Of a stretch of DNA of 64,000 nucleotides, positions 17,706 to 26,805 are shown in pieces. The translations under genes were made by a program, and so were the position numbers. Numbering within the stretch: the stretch's first letter is position 1; each line of letters starts with the position of its first letter. The notes beneath the pieces were generated by a model, which worked only from the letters and a program-made list of their open reading frames with translations, had not been told where the DNA came from and did no database searches. Source of the DNA: Treponema sp. (GTDB taxonomy: Bacteria; Spirochaetota; Spirochaetia; Treponematales; Breznakiellaceae); NCBI GenBank assembly GCA_009777735.1, contig WRLF01000003.1, forward strand, positions 1-64,000, in the 5' to 3' direction.

Positions 17706-18590
17706 ATGTATAAAATACCCAAATCACAGCTTAAAGAAGAGCGGGCCGCTTATATTTTCCTTATCCCCTGGATAATCGGAATGATGGTGTTTTTCGCCTA
17801 TCCGTTTTTAAACTCCCTGTGGCTTGCTTTTACCAATTCCCGTTTGCGGGGAGGGGATTTCATCGGTTTTGATAATTTTATCAGAATGTTCACACGGGAC
17901 GCGAACTTTCAAAAATCCCTGCTGGTAACCACCCGTTACGCGCTGGTGGGAATCCCCCTCAAGTTGATCTTTGCCCTTGCCCTTGCGTTGGCACTGAAAA
18001 AAGGCGCGACATTTTTCCGTACCAGCTTTTACATCCCCTCGCTTATCGGCAGCAGCGTAGCCGTCGCTGTCATGTGGCGGCAGTTGTTTGCACGGGAAGG
18101 CATTGTCAGCCAGGCGCTCAGCGTCTTTGGCGTTGAACCGCGGGCCTGGCTGGGCATGCCGGAACATGCCCTCAATATACTTATCATTCTTGCCGTCTGG
18201 CAGTTTGGCTCTTCCATGGTGATTTTTATCGCCGGTCTTAAAAATATCCCCGGTGAGCTGTACGAAGCTGCGCGGATAGACGGCGCCGGCCCCCTACGCA
18301 TGTTCAAAAGTATCACACTGCCCATGCTTTCCAGCGTAATCCAGTTCAACCTTGTCCTGCAGCTTATTGGCGGCTTTCAGGTATTTACCCAGGGGTATGT
18401 CATCACACGAGGCGGCCCCATGAACGAGACACTGTTTACCGTCCAGAACATTTACCAGGAAGCGTTTGAGGGCATCAGAATGGGGTATGCTTCCGCCATG
18501 TCCTGGATTCTATTTTTGGTGGTCGCCTCAATTGCCTTGTTGATTTTTGCCAGTTCCCGTTTTTGGGTCTTTCATACGAGCGAAGGGTAA
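17706..18590 (+). CDS. Sugar ABC transporter permease, MalF/UgpA type
   Basis: A 294-aa inner-membrane subunit with six predicted membrane segments beginning at AYIFLIPWIIGMMVFFAYPF. The EAA loop that docks the ATPase is EAARIDGAGPLRMFKSITLP. It pairs with the permease at 18595. No ATP-binding subunit is encoded here, so a shared MsmK-type ATPase elsewhere is expected from the biology of CUT1 systems. Confidence 0.93.
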   Translation: MYKIPKSQLKEERAAYIFLIPWIIGMMVFFAYPFLNSLWLAFTNSRLRGGDFIGFDNFIRMFTRDANFQKSLLVTTRYALVGIPLKLIFALALALALKKGATFFRTSFYIPSLIGSSVAVAVMWRQLFAREGIVSQALSVFGVEPRAWLGMPEHALNILIILAVWQFGSSMVIFIAGLKNIPGELYEAARIDGAGPLRMFKSITLPMLSSVIQFNLVLQLIGGFQVFTQGYVITRGGPMNETLFTVQNIYQEAFEGIRMGYASAMSWILFLVVASIALLIFASSRFWVFHTSEG

Positions 18591-18594
18591 TGCC

Positions 18595-19437
18595 ATGAAT
18601 AAAAATATGTTTAAAGCGATAAAATTAATCCTGTTAACCGTTCTGGCTATTGGAATGCTGTATCCCATAATCTGGATGTTTCTGTCAAGCTTTCAGGCAA
18701 ACCACGAAATTTTTGATTTTTCCGTTGTGTTTCCCCGGCACTGGATGTTCGAGAACTATGCAAACGGCTGGAATTCCATTCCCGGACACAATTTCGGTGA
18801 GTTTTTTGGCAATTCCCTGCTTGTTTCGCTGGTTATTGTCATGGGGACAGTCATAAGCGCCGCCCTTACCGCCTACCCCTTTGCCCGGCTCAAATTCAGG
18901 GGAAAGAAAATCCTCTTTTCGTTGGTCATTGCTACCCTGCTTTTACCCACGCAAATTCTGCTGATACCCCGCTACATCCTCTTTGTCCGTTTTGGCTGGG
19001 GTGATTCATATCTCCCGTTGACAGTTCCCGCTTTTTTTGCCCAGGTAGCCGGGGCTTTTTCAATCTACCTGATGATACAGTTTATGAAAGGCATACCAAA
19101 AGAGATGGACGAAGCTGCCCTCGTTGACGGCTGCGGTTATTTCAGGCAGTTCTTTCAGATTATCATTCCCAACTGTAAACCTGCACTGTTCACTGTGGGT
19201 ATTTTTGCCTTTATCTGGAGTTGGGACGATTTTCTTAATCATCTGATCTATATCAACAGCACGGCAAAGTTTACCGTGACCCTTGCCCTGCGCATGTTCG
19301 CTGATACTGCTGCCGTAGTTCCCTGGGGACAGATGTTTGCCATGTCAGTTTTGTCCATGTTACCCAGCGCGATTATTTTTGCCTCCGCGCAAAAGTACTT
19401 TGTCGAAGGCATTGTCACAACGGGTCTTAAGGGGTAA
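18595..19437 (+). CDS. Sugar ABC transporter permease, MalG/UgpE type
   Basis: A 280-aa inner-membrane subunit. The N-terminal segment LILLTVLAIGMLYPIIWMFL and a variant EAA loop, DEAALVDGCGYFRQFFQIII, mark it as the second permease of a CUT1 transporter. The start at ATG 18595 gives the usual short cytoplasmic N-terminus and avoids a long overlap with the preceding gene. The operon ends 29 bases before the convergent xylA. Confidence 0.92.
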   Translation: MNKNMFKAIKLILLTVLAIGMLYPIIWMFLSSFQANHEIFDFSVVFPRHWMFENYANGWNSIPGHNFGEFFGNSLLVSLVIVMGTVISAALTAYPFARLKFRGKKILFSLVIATLLLPTQILLIPRYILFVRFGWGDSYLPLTVPAFFAQVAGAFSIYLMIQFMKGIPKEMDEAALVDGCGYFRQFFQIIIPNCKPALFTVGIFAFIWSWDDFLNHLIYINSTAKFTVTLALRMFADTAAVVPWGQMFAMSVLSMLPSAIIFASAQKYFVEGIVTTGLKG

Positions 19438-19466
19438 CCCCGGTCTCAAAGGGTGAAGTCAGTATT

Positions 19467-20816
19467 TTACAAACCCAGCAAATACTGGTTCAGTATATTT
19501 TCCAGGTATTCCTGCTTGCCGCTCGTCAGGCCGGTCTTGCCGTAGCCGGCTTTTGTGCCGATTGCGGCGAGCTGGGTAAGAGTCATCTGCCCTCTGTCGA
19601 ATTTGGCGCCGTCGTCTTTTTTAAACGAAGCGTAGCGTTTTTTCACCAGGGCGGGGATTTTACCGTCGCTGATTATCCGGTGGGCTACTTCCAGGCCGAC
19701 GGCGAAGGCATCCATGCCGCCGATGTGGGCGATAAAGAGGTCAGCCGGATCAACGGAGTTGCGGCGGATTTTTGAGTCAAAATTGAGGCCGCCGGCGGTA
19801 AAACCGCCCGCTTTGAGGATGGCGTACATTGCCAATGCTGTTTCGTAGTAGCTGATGGGGAACTGGTCGGTATCCCAACCGTTCATGGCATCGCCGCGGT
19901 TTGCGTCTACAGAGCCCAAAAACCCGGCTGCTGCCGCAGTTTCCAGTTCGTGGACAAAATCGTGACCGGCAAGCTCGGCATGGTTCGCTTCAATGTTCAG
20001 GCGGAAATCCTTTGCAAGGCCGTAATGCCGTAAAAAGCCAATGACTGTTTCGGTGTCATAGTCATACTGGTGCTTCGTCGGTTCCATCGGTTTGGGTTCA
20101 ATGTAAAATACACCTTTGAAGCCCTGCTTGCGGGCATAGTCCCGCGCCATGATGAGGAAACGGGCAAGATGGTCTTTTTCTTTCTGGAGGTCGGTGTTGA
20201 GCAGGCTCATGTAGCCTTCGCGCCCGCCCCAGAATGTATATCCCAGACCGCCAAGCTCAATAGTGGCATCAATGGCAGCTTTCACCTGGGTAGCTGCGAG
20301 CGCTACTACACCAAAATCGGGATTGGTCGCAGCGCCGTTCATGTAACGGGGATGGGTGAATAAATTTGCTGTTCCCCACAGCAATTTTACTTTTGTAGCC
20401 CTTTGCAGCCTCTTTGCCTTTCTTACCATGGTAAAAAGATTTTTTTCGCTTTCGGCAGGGGTAGCGCCTTCGGGAGCCATGTCACGGTCGTGAAAACAGT
20501 AAAAATTAACCCCCAGTTTGCTGAAGAATTCAAACGCCGCTTCTATTTTATTGGTTGCCGCTTCCATTGGTTTTCGTGCGTTGGCTGTCCAGGGACGTAG
20601 TTGAGTGGCTGCACCGAACGGATCGGAGCCGTCGGCACAGAAACTGTGCCAGTAAGCGACAGCAAAACGCAGATGATCCTTCATCATTTTTTTGCCAACT
20701 TTTTTCTCGGCATTATAGTACTTGAAAGCCAGTGGGTTAGCACTCTTGGGCCCCTCGTATTTAATTTTTCCGATTTTGGGGAAATACTCTTTTTTTCCTA
20801 CATAGTAATCTGACAT
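19467..20816 (-). CDS. xylA: Xylose isomerase
   Basis: Converts D-xylose to D-xylulose using divalent metals. The 449-aa length fits the class II enzymes. The active-site segments NFYCFHDRD (His109, Asp112), [42 protein letters not shown] and GSVDANRGD are intact. The ATG at 20816 is chosen for the AAGGAGTTAACC sequence just upstream. It is the third gene of a minus-strand set: response regulator, xylB, xylA. Confidence 0.97.
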   Translation of the reverse strand: MSDYYVGKKEYFPKIGKIKYEGPKSANPLAFKYYNAEKKVGKKMMKDHLRFAVAYWHSFCADGSDPFGAATQLRPWTANARKPMEAATNKIEAAFEFFSKLGVNFYCFHDRDMAPEGATPAESEKNLFTMVRKAKRLQRATKVKLLWGTANLFTHPRYMNGAATNPDFGVVALAATQVKAAIDATIELGGLGYTFWGGREGYMSLLNTDLQKEKDHLARFLIMARDYARKQGFKGVFYIEPKPMEPTKHQYDYDTETVIGFLRHYGLAKDFRLNIEANHAELAGHDFVHELETAAAAGFLGSVDANRGDAMNGWDTDQFPISYYETALAMYAILKAGGFTAGGLNFDSKIRRNSVDPADLFIAHIGGMDAFAVGLEVAHRIISDGKIPALVKKRYASFKKDDGAKFDRGQMTLTQLAAIGTKAGYGKTGLTSGKQEYLENILNQYLLGL

Positions 20817-20840
20817 GGTTAACTCCTTTTGATACAATAA

Positions 20841-22349
20841 TTAAATATATAAAGGGCTTAAAGCCCCCAGGTACTGTGTATATTCCGCATAAGCCTTGTT
20901 ATATGCGGTAACCTCTTTTTTATTCGGCTTTATGGTCAATCCACCTTCCATTGCAACATGATCCCTGACAAGGTCGGTAATCGCGATTTTATCGCGTGTG
21001 GTTTTTTTGCTGCTTTTTGTGTTTGCCTGAAGACACCACAGGGCTTGAATCGCCGCTCCCAATGCAGCCGCTTCGGCATTGGCCGGAACCCGTACAGGCA
21101 GGTTCATTACATTGGCGGCAATACTCCGCCAGAGGGGGCTTTTTGAGCCGCCGCCGGTCAGCCGTATTTCTTTTGGCTTAAAGCCCAGGCTTTTGAACCC
21201 CTCAAGCCCGATTCTCATACCGAAAATCGCCGATTCAAGGGCGGCGCGGGCGAGGTTTTCCCGTTTAAAATTTGCTGCAGTGATGCCGTTGATACTGGCC
21301 CTGCCATTTGGTAGGTTTGGGGTGCGTTCTCCGTGGAAAAACGGCAGAACCGCAATGCCCTGTGCGCCAATGGGGGCTTTTTCGGCTTCTGCATCAAACG
21401 CTTTGACGTCCAGACCGAACATGGCGCGGAATTCTTCGCTTGCCACGGTGCAGTTCATCGTACACATCAACGGCAGCCAGCCGCCGGTTGACGAGCAAAA
21501 AGCGGCAAGGTTTCCGGTCGGATCAATAACCGGCCTGGCGGAAAATCCAAACAGGGTGCCGGATGTTCCCAGGCTCATGGTAAGGAAGCCGTCCTGCACT
21601 GCACCTGTTCCAATGGCGCTCATCATATTATCGCCGCCGCCGGAAGCAACGAGGGTCCCCTCCGGAATGCCGTACAGCTGCGCCGCTGAGCCGGAAACTC
21701 TCCCTGCTGCAGCATCCGGTTTTATTAACGGCGGCAGCCAGGATTCAAGATCCGGCGAAATAAGTTTGCATATTTTTGATGACCATGTCCGTTCGCGTAC
21801 ATCAAAAAGCGCAGTACCCGAAGCATCGCCGTATTCGGCAGTGAACATTCCGGTCAAAAGGTAGTTGATGTAGTTATGGGGCAAAAGGACATGCCGCAGT
21901 TGTGCGAATGCTTTTGGTTTATGTTTTTTTAGCCACAGGATTTTTGGCGCGGTGTAGCCGGTTCGCATGGGCAGTCCCGCTTTTTCTATGAGTTTTTTTT
22001 CGCCGCCGGCAAGTTTCGTTAGCTCTCCGCATTCAGGCACGGTACTCGTATCGCACCAGAGTTTGATGTTGTAAACGGCTTTTCCTTTTTTATCCAGCGG
22101 CACAAAACCGTGCTGCTGGCCCGATACCCCGACAGCGGAAACGGAGCGCTTAATTGCCGGATTAATTTTTTCAAAACAGGTTTTAAGCGCTGTATCGTAC
22201 CATTCGGTTTTTTGCTCCCTCGTACCGTCGTTTGCCGTAATCATGTCAACAGGTGCCGAGGATTGTTCAATAATTGATTTGCTTTCATAATCGTACACAA
22301 TAATTTTGCAGCTCTGGGTTCCCAGGTCAATTCCGCAGACCGTTTTCAT
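20841..22349 (-). CDS. xylB: Xylulokinase
   Basis: Phosphorylates D-xylulose with ATP, feeding the pentose phosphate pathway. The 502-aa FGGY-family kinase has the N-terminal phosphate loop CGIDLGTQSCKI, GVSGQQHGFVPLD, the adenosine-side SLGTSGTLFGF and GGGSKSPLWRSIAA. ATG 22349 is used because it starts directly at the conserved MKTVCGIDLGTQ. It lies 24 bases upstream of xylA. Confidence 0.95.
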   Translation of the reverse strand: MKTVCGIDLGTQSCKIIVYDYESKSIIEQSSAPVDMITANDGTREQKTEWYDTALKTCFEKINPAIKRSVSAVGVSGQQHGFVPLDKKGKAVYNIKLWCDTSTVPECGELTKLAGGEKKLIEKAGLPMRTGYTAPKILWLKKHKPKAFAQLRHVLLPHNYINYLLTGMFTAEYGDASGTALFDVRERTWSSKICKLISPDLESWLPPLIKPDAAAGRVSGSAAQLYGIPEGTLVASGGGDNMMSAIGTGAVQDGFLTMSLGTSGTLFGFSARPVIDPTGNLAAFCSSTGGWLPLMCTMNCTVASEEFRAMFGLDVKAFDAEAEKAPIGAQGIAVLPFFHGERTPNLPNGRASINGITAANFKRENLARAALESAIFGMRIGLEGFKSLGFKPKEIRLTGGGSKSPLWRSIAANVMNLPVRVPANAEAAALGAAIQALWCLQANTKSSKKTTRDKIAITDLVRDHVAMEGGLTIKPNKKEVTAYNKAYAEYTQYLGALSPLYI

Positions 22350-22367
22350 GCATCCAGTATGTACCAT

Positions 22368-23075
22368 TTAGGAATTATCGGCAAGCTGATTCCGGATACT
22401 TTTTCGCCCCATCATCACAGTGAACAAGGCAAGAACTGCCATCTGAGTACGGTTATGCAGCCCGGTTTTACACTTTACACGGTTTATGCAGTTTCGCACC
22501 GCGCCTTCGCACATATTAATGTTTTTCGCAATTTCCTTGTCTGTATTCCCCAGAAGGATGCCGAAAAATATTTGCAGGTCTGTAAAAGAAAAATAATTAT
22601 CCATAATACTATCGTGTGAATAATATGATACTTCCGGTATAGCCTTTGTTCTTGTAGTTTTTTCCAGCCAGTGTACCGCATGGTTTATTATTGACCGACT
22701 GACGTATAATCCTCCGTGGTATACACATCGCACCGATGACGCAAGGCTTTTTATATCTCCCTGTTTTTGCAGGAATCCCGAAATACCTGCCCTGAAAGCC
22801 AAACCCGCGTTTTTATATTCATCACGTGAATATATTACGATAAGACCGGTTGACGGTGAATTGCGTTTTATTAGGGGAGCAAGATCGGTACTGCATGAAC
22901 CTCCTGTATTGTAATCCATTATGATGATGTCAGGCTGATGTTTTTTTACCGTCATGAGAAGTATATATCCGTCCGGATCAACGCCGGTAACGCGGAAGTC
23001 CGTCTGTTTGGCAAGGATTGTGATTAGGTTTTCCCTGTCTTGTGCCAGATTACAGGTAATAATTACATTAATCAT
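22368..23075 (-). CDS. Orphan response regulator with LuxR-type HTH
   Basis: The 235-aa protein has an N-terminal receiver-like domain with the phospho-acceptor position as Asp54 (DIIIMDY) and the conserved lysine in GFLQKQGD. The acidic pair normally found near residues 8-10 is replaced (VIITCNLAQD), so normal Mg-dependent phosphorylation is doubtful. A NarL/LuxR-type helix-turn-helix follows (FTDLQIFFGILLGNTDKEIA, then CEGAVRNCINRVKCKTGLHN). No histidine kinase is adjacent. As first gene of the xyl set it probably controls xylose genes; that is an inference from position. Confidence 0.85.
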   Translation of the reverse strand: MINVIITCNLAQDRENLITILAKQTDFRVTGVDPDGYILLMTVKKHQPDIIIMDYNTGGSCSTDLAPLIKRNSPSTGLIVIYSRDEYKNAGLAFRAGISGFLQKQGDIKSLASSVRCVYHGGLYVSRSIINHAVHWLEKTTRTKAIPEVSYYSHDSIMDNYFSFTDLQIFFGILLGNTDKEIAKNINMCEGAVRNCINRVKCKTGLHNRTQMAVLALFTVMMGRKSIRNQLADNS

Positions 23076-23155
23076 CGAATAATCCCGGTGAAATTAAGAT
23101 GTTTTCAATTTAATTATAAATTTCCGGAACGACAAGGAAAATTTTCCGGTATATC

Positions 23156-23185
23156 TTGAATAAATAAGTAATAATTCGATATAAT
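23156..23185 (+). promoter_or_regulatory. Promoter of the oxidoreductase operon, close to the start codon
   Basis: TTGAAT (23156-23161), an 18-base spacer and TATAAT (23180-23185). Only ten bases separate the -10 from the ATG at 23196 and no ribosome site is seen there, so the mRNA may be leaderless or nearly so. Confidence 0.6.
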
Positions 23186-23195
23186 CCATATTACT

Positions 23196-23426
23196 ATGGC
23201 AAAAAAAGGTAAAATAGAAATTGACCGTGAGCTGTGCAAGGGGTGCTTGTTGTGTATCCGTGCCTGCCCAACGAAAGTGCTGGACGTTGATACGGAATTC
23301 AATGGATCCGGCTCCTATCCTTCAAAACCGGTGAACAACGAAAAGTGCATCGCCTGTGGGAATTGTTACGAAGTGTGTCCGGATATCTGTATCAGGGTAT
23401 ATGAACAGGGAGAATCAGCGGCATGA
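23196..23426 (+). CDS. 2-oxoacid:ferredoxin oxidoreductase, ferredoxin-like delta subunit
   Basis: A 76-aa protein with two [4Fe-4S] motifs, CKGCLLCIRACP and CIACGNCYEVCP. It carries electrons within the four-subunit oxidoreductase encoded by this and the next three genes. It overlaps the alpha subunit gene by four bases. The short N-terminal extension (MAKKGKIEIDREL) is normal for KorD/VorD subunits. Confidence 0.9.
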   Translation: MAKKGKIEIDRELCKGCLLCIRACPTKVLDVDTEFNGSGSYPSKPVNNEKCIACGNCYEVCPDICIRVYEQGESAA

Positions 23427-24544
23427 GTGAAAAAGTTTTAATGAGCGGCAATGATGCAATTGCCGAAGCTGCGATTCGCGCAGGCTGCAGCGCATATTTT
23501 GGCTACCCTATTACACCGCAGAACCAGATTCCTGCCTATATGGCCAAGCACATGCTGGAAAAGGGCAGGGTGTTTATTCAGGCTGAAAGCGAAATAGCCG
23601 CTGTCTGCATGGTTTACGGGGCTTCCTGCGCGGGGGCACGGGCCATGACCAGCTCTTCCAGTCCCGGCATGAGCCTGAAACAGGAAGCAATTTCCTATGG
23701 CGCCGGAGCCGATGTTCCCATGGTTATTGCAAACATAGTCCGGGGCGGTCCCGGCCTGGGGAATATTGCCCCTGCACAAAGTGATTATTTCCAGGCTACG
23801 AGAGGGGGCGGTCACGGCGACTACCGCTGTATTGTGCTGGCGCCGAAAAGCGTGCAGGAAAGCGCCGACCATACGTATCTGGCCTTTGATCTGGCTGATA
23901 AGTACCGTATTCCGGTAATTGTTCTTGCTGATGGCATGATTGGTCAAATGGTGGAAGGTGTAGTACTTCCGCCTGAAAAATATCCAAGTGAACTGCCAAA
24001 ACGGGACTGGACTGCCGGGAAAATGTATGCGCGGGATGTTCTTGATGACCGCACAACTGCGCCGCGCCATGAAGCCCGGCACATCACCTCAATCGACCTG
24101 GTCCCGGAAAGTCTGGAAGCTAAAACGAGAGCGCGTTTTGCCCGGTACGAGCTTATTCAGGCTAACGAAATCCGTTTTGAGGCTATTGGCTGCGATGATG
24201 CCGACCTGGTTATGGTCGCCTACGGCACTTCCGCCCGTGTCTGCCAGGGAGCCCGTATGCTTGCCGAAAAAGAAGGCATTAATCTGGGTATTTTCAGGCC
24301 AATTACTGTTTGGCCTTTCCCGCGTCAGGAACTGGCGAAAATAGCCGCAAAAGGGAAACCTATTTTAACGGTAGAGATGAGCCTGGGGCAATTGGTGGAA
24401 GATGTAAAACTTTCGGTGCATGAGGCGGTTTCATCCGGAAAGACAACAGCTCCGTCAAAAATATATCTTTTAGGACGTTCGGGCGGGATTATACCTACCG
24501 AAGAAGAAGTTTTTGCCGAAGCAAAGAAGATTATTGGAGTATAG
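23423..24544 (+). CDS. 2-oxoacid:ferredoxin oxidoreductase alpha subunit (VorB/KorA-like)
   Basis: Part of the CoA-dependent oxidative decarboxylation of a 2-oxoacid with ferredoxin as acceptor. The 373-aa subunit begins with LMSGNDAIAEAAIRAGCSAY and has GYPITPQNQIPAYMA, FIQAESEIAAVCMVYGAS and SSSPGMSLKQEAIS, typical of pyrimidine-domain subunits. Whether the substrate is a branched-chain oxoacid or 2-oxoglutarate cannot be settled from sequence. Gene order is delta-alpha-beta-gamma. Confidence 0.88.
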   Translation: MSEKVLMSGNDAIAEAAIRAGCSAYFGYPITPQNQIPAYMAKHMLEKGRVFIQAESEIAAVCMVYGASCAGARAMTSSSSPGMSLKQEAISYGAGADVPMVIANIVRGGPGLGNIAPAQSDYFQATRGGGHGDYRCIVLAPKSVQESADHTYLAFDLADKYRIPVIVLADGMIGQMVEGVVLPPEKYPSELPKRDWTAGKMYARDVLDDRTTAPRHEARHITSIDLVPESLEAKTRARFARYELIQANEIRFEAIGCDDADLVMVAYGTSARVCQGARMLAEKEGINLGIFRPITVWPFPRQELAKIAAKGKPILTVEMSLGQLVEDVKLSVHEAVSSGKTTAPSKIYLLGRSGGIIPTEEEVFAEAKKIIGV

Positions 24545-24545
24545 G

Positions 24546-25301
24546 ATGAAACAATTATACGGCTTCCCTGACAGTTTATACAAAATTCCCACCAAGTATT
24601 GCGGCGGCTGCGGGCACGGGGTGATACACCGGTTGATCGCCAGCCTCATTGACGAGTTGGAGATGCGTGAAAAGACAGTCTTCGTCAACCCGGTAGGCTG
24701 TTCGATCTGGGCAGATCTGTACTTTGATGTAGATACAGTACAGCCGCCTCACGGCAGAACCCCTGCTGCGGCAACCGGTGTTAAACGGATACTGACCGAT
24801 CACCTGGTAATTTGTTACCAGGGAGACGGCGACATGGCCGCTATCGGTACTGCCGAAATGATACATGCGGCGAATCGGGGCGAAAAATTTACCACGATTT
24901 TTGTCAACAATGCCATTTACGGCATGACCGGCGGTCAGATGGCGCCAACCACGCTGCTTGGGCAAAAAGCGACTACCGCTCCGGAAGGACGTGACGCAGA
25001 CAAAGCCGGGATGGGCTACCCCATCCGTGTTTCGGAGTTGCTTGCCACACTTGACGGTACCCGGTATGCTGCCCGCGGGTCGGTGCATAATGCGGCGCAT
25101 GTCCGCAAGACACGGCAATACATTAAAAAGGCTTTTGAAGCACAGCTTTCCGGCCAGGGTTTTACCATGGTGGAAATACTCTCACCCTGTCCTACAAACT
25201 GGAGTATGGACTCACTTGAATCAATTGACTGGCTGGAAAAAAACATGATCCCCGTATTTCCGCTGGGAGAAATTAAAAACACCCTGGGAGGCGCATCATG
25301 A
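24546..25301 (+). CDS. 2-oxoacid:ferredoxin oxidoreductase beta subunit (thiamine diphosphate)
   Basis: The 251-aa catalytic subunit contains the ThDP/Mg motif running from GDGDMAAIGTAE to NNAIYGMTGGQM, and an N-terminal CGGCGHG segment. It ends SIDWLEKNMIPVFPLGEIK, as in KorB/VorA proteins. ATG 24546 is used rather than an earlier in-frame ATG inside the alpha gene. It overlaps the gamma gene by four bases. Confidence 0.9.
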   Translation: MKQLYGFPDSLYKIPTKYCGGCGHGVIHRLIASLIDELEMREKTVFVNPVGCSIWADLYFDVDTVQPPHGRTPAAATGVKRILTDHLVICYQGDGDMAAIGTAEMIHAANRGEKFTTIFVNNAIYGMTGGQMAPTTLLGQKATTAPEGRDADKAGMGYPIRVSELLATLDGTRYAARGSVHNAAHVRKTRQYIKKAFEAQLSGQGFTMVEILSPCPTNWSMDSLESIDWLEKNMIPVFPLGEIKNTLGGAS

Positions 25302-25831
25302 TCGAAAAATCTTTTTTTGCCGGGTTCGGCGGACAGGGGATTATTTCTCTGGGACAGATATGGGTCTACTTTGCCATGCAGGAAGGTAAAAATGTCACAT
25401 TTTTCCCTTTTTACGGGGCTGAAAAACGCGGCGGCATTGCCCGGGCCAGTGTTATTATCTCTGATGAGGAAATTGCCAGCCCTTTGGTGGTAAAACCGGA
25501 TTCGGCGCTTGTAATGAACATCGATTCCCTGCCCCTGTGCGAAGGAATGCTCAAAGAAAACGGACTTTTAGTGGTAAATACAAGCCTTGTTAAGGAAAAT
25601 CCCCGCCGGAATGATATAAAAGTGGTCAAAATTGAAGCAACGCACATGGCTGAACAGGTTGGCAATGCCCAATTTGCCAATATGGTGGCGCTTGGTGCGA
25701 TGGCAAAGCTCACCGGAGCGTTTTCCCTTGGCAATACCGAAGTAATTCTGCGGAAATTCTTTTCATCGGATAAACATCAATTTGTTCCCATGAATGTAAA
25801 AGCCATAGAAGCCGGTGCTAAAGCGGTATAA
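25298..25831 (+). CDS. 2-oxoacid:ferredoxin oxidoreductase gamma subunit
   Basis: The 177-aa subunit begins with FFAGFGGQGIISLGQI, the hallmark of gamma domains, and has FFPFYGAEKRGGIARASVII and NMVALGAMAKLTGAF. It completes the enzyme with the preceding three genes. A sigma-28-like promoter for fliS begins 11 bases after its stop. Confidence 0.92.
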   Translation: MIEKSFFAGFGGQGIISLGQIWVYFAMQEGKNVTFFPFYGAEKRGGIARASVIISDEEIASPLVVKPDSALVMNIDSLPLCEGMLKENGLLVVNTSLVKENPRRNDIKVVKIEATHMAEQVGNAQFANMVALGAMAKLTGAFSLGNTEVILRKFFSSDKHQFVPMNVKAIEAGAKAV

Positions 25832-25841
25832 GAACTTTTCC

Positions 25842-25868
25842 TAAAGTAAATTTTTATTCTACCGAAAA
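25842..25868 (+). promoter_or_regulatory. Sigma-28 (FliA)-like promoter upstream of fliS
   Basis: TAAA (25842-25845), a 15-base spacer and ACCGAAAA (25861-25868) match the flagellar consensus TAAA-N15-GCCGATAA at 10 of 12 positions. It lies directly upstream of fliS, an expected late flagellar gene. Confidence 0.6.
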
Positions 25869-25899
25869 TGAAGTGAAGTATTGTTTTGGGGGGTTTTTT

Positions 25900-26343
25900 G
25901 TGTCATATAAAAATGCGTTATCCACTTACAAAGAAATAAGGATAAACACGGCAAGCCAGGGGCAGCTCATCATTATGCTGTACAACGAGGCGGTGAAACA
26001 GCTTGATCAGGCGCTACACCTGCTTGAGATGAACGACGTTAATAAAGATCCGGGCAGACTCGAGCAAATCAGCAAGGCGATAATGAAAACACAGGAAGTA
26101 ATTACCGAACTGATGGTTTCGCTGGATTTTGAACAGGGGGGCGATATCGCCGTTAACCTGTTTTCGCTGTATACATGGTTCAACCGGGAACTTACCGAAG
26201 CCATAATCAAGCAGGATTCCCGGCGGATTTCCATTATTCGCAATCATATTGAAGAGCTTCGTGTTGTATGGCAGGAAATTGCGGCAACTAATGCCGTTGA
26301 ATCCCCCAGACACGAAATTTTAGGCGTGAATATTGCCGGGTAA
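25900..26343 (+). CDS. fliS: Flagellar export chaperone FliS
   Basis: Cytoplasmic chaperone that binds the flagellin C-terminus before export. The 147-aa protein starts MSYKNALSTYKEIRINTAS and continues QGQLIIMLYNEAVKQLDQAL, the standard FliS N-terminal pattern, then a helical body. The GTG at 25900 is selected because GGGGGG lies upstream and it gives the family N-terminus; an ATG at 25873 would add nine atypical residues. Its client FlaB is encoded at 42734-43594. Confidence 0.93.
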   Translation: MSYKNALSTYKEIRINTASQGQLIIMLYNEAVKQLDQALHLLEMNDVNKDPGRLEQISKAIMKTQEVITELMVSLDFEQGGDIAVNLFSLYTWFNRELTEAIIKQDSRRISIIRNHIEELRVVWQEIAATNAVESPRHEILGVNIAG

Positions 26344-26350
26344 ATTAATT

Positions 26351-26803
26351 ATGGATACCGCACAGCAATCTGCCGTTATTAAACGCCTCATGAAATTATT
26401 CAATCAGCAGAGTGATTGTTATCACCGGCTTATTGGCGTGTTGGAAAAACAACAGGGGTACATAAGGACCGGCAGCGAGGAGAGCATTCTTGCTCATGTC
26501 AGCCTTGGAGAACAGATAATCACAGAAATATTTTCCATTCAAAAATCCATAGATCCTCTGGAAGCAATGTGTCCTGCCGTGACATCCCTTGCGGATGAGA
26601 TTACGGCAATCAAAGCTGTGCTTGATGCTCTGAATAACCGGGCATTGGCACAGTCCGAACAAAACAAGACGCTGCTTTCACAATGCATGACCGCTATCCG
26701 TTCGGAAATAAATGTCCTTGCAACGAACCCGCTTGCCATAAGCGCCAAGCGTTCTCTGTATGCACAGGCAGCCGTTCCCTCATTAATTGATATCAAAGGT
26801 TAA
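26351..26803 (+). CDS. FlgN-like flagellar chaperone
   Basis: A 150-aa helical, acidic to neutral protein with no signal peptide, shaped like FlgN proteins (two or three long helices: QSAVIKRLMKLFNQQSDCYH and GEQIITEIFSIQKSI regions). FlgN escorts hook-associated proteins. The assignment rests on helical pattern, size and position directly after fliS, not on a diagnostic motif. ATG 26351 is used; a TTG at 26333 would overlap fliS. Confidence 0.55.
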   Translation: MDTAQQSAVIKRLMKLFNQQSDCYHRLIGVLEKQQGYIRTGSEESILAHVSLGEQIITEIFSIQKSIDPLEAMCPAVTSLADEITAIKAVLDALNNRALAQSEQNKTLLSQCMTAIRSEINVLATNPLAISAKRSLYAQAAVPSLIDIKG

Positions 26804-26805
26804 TC

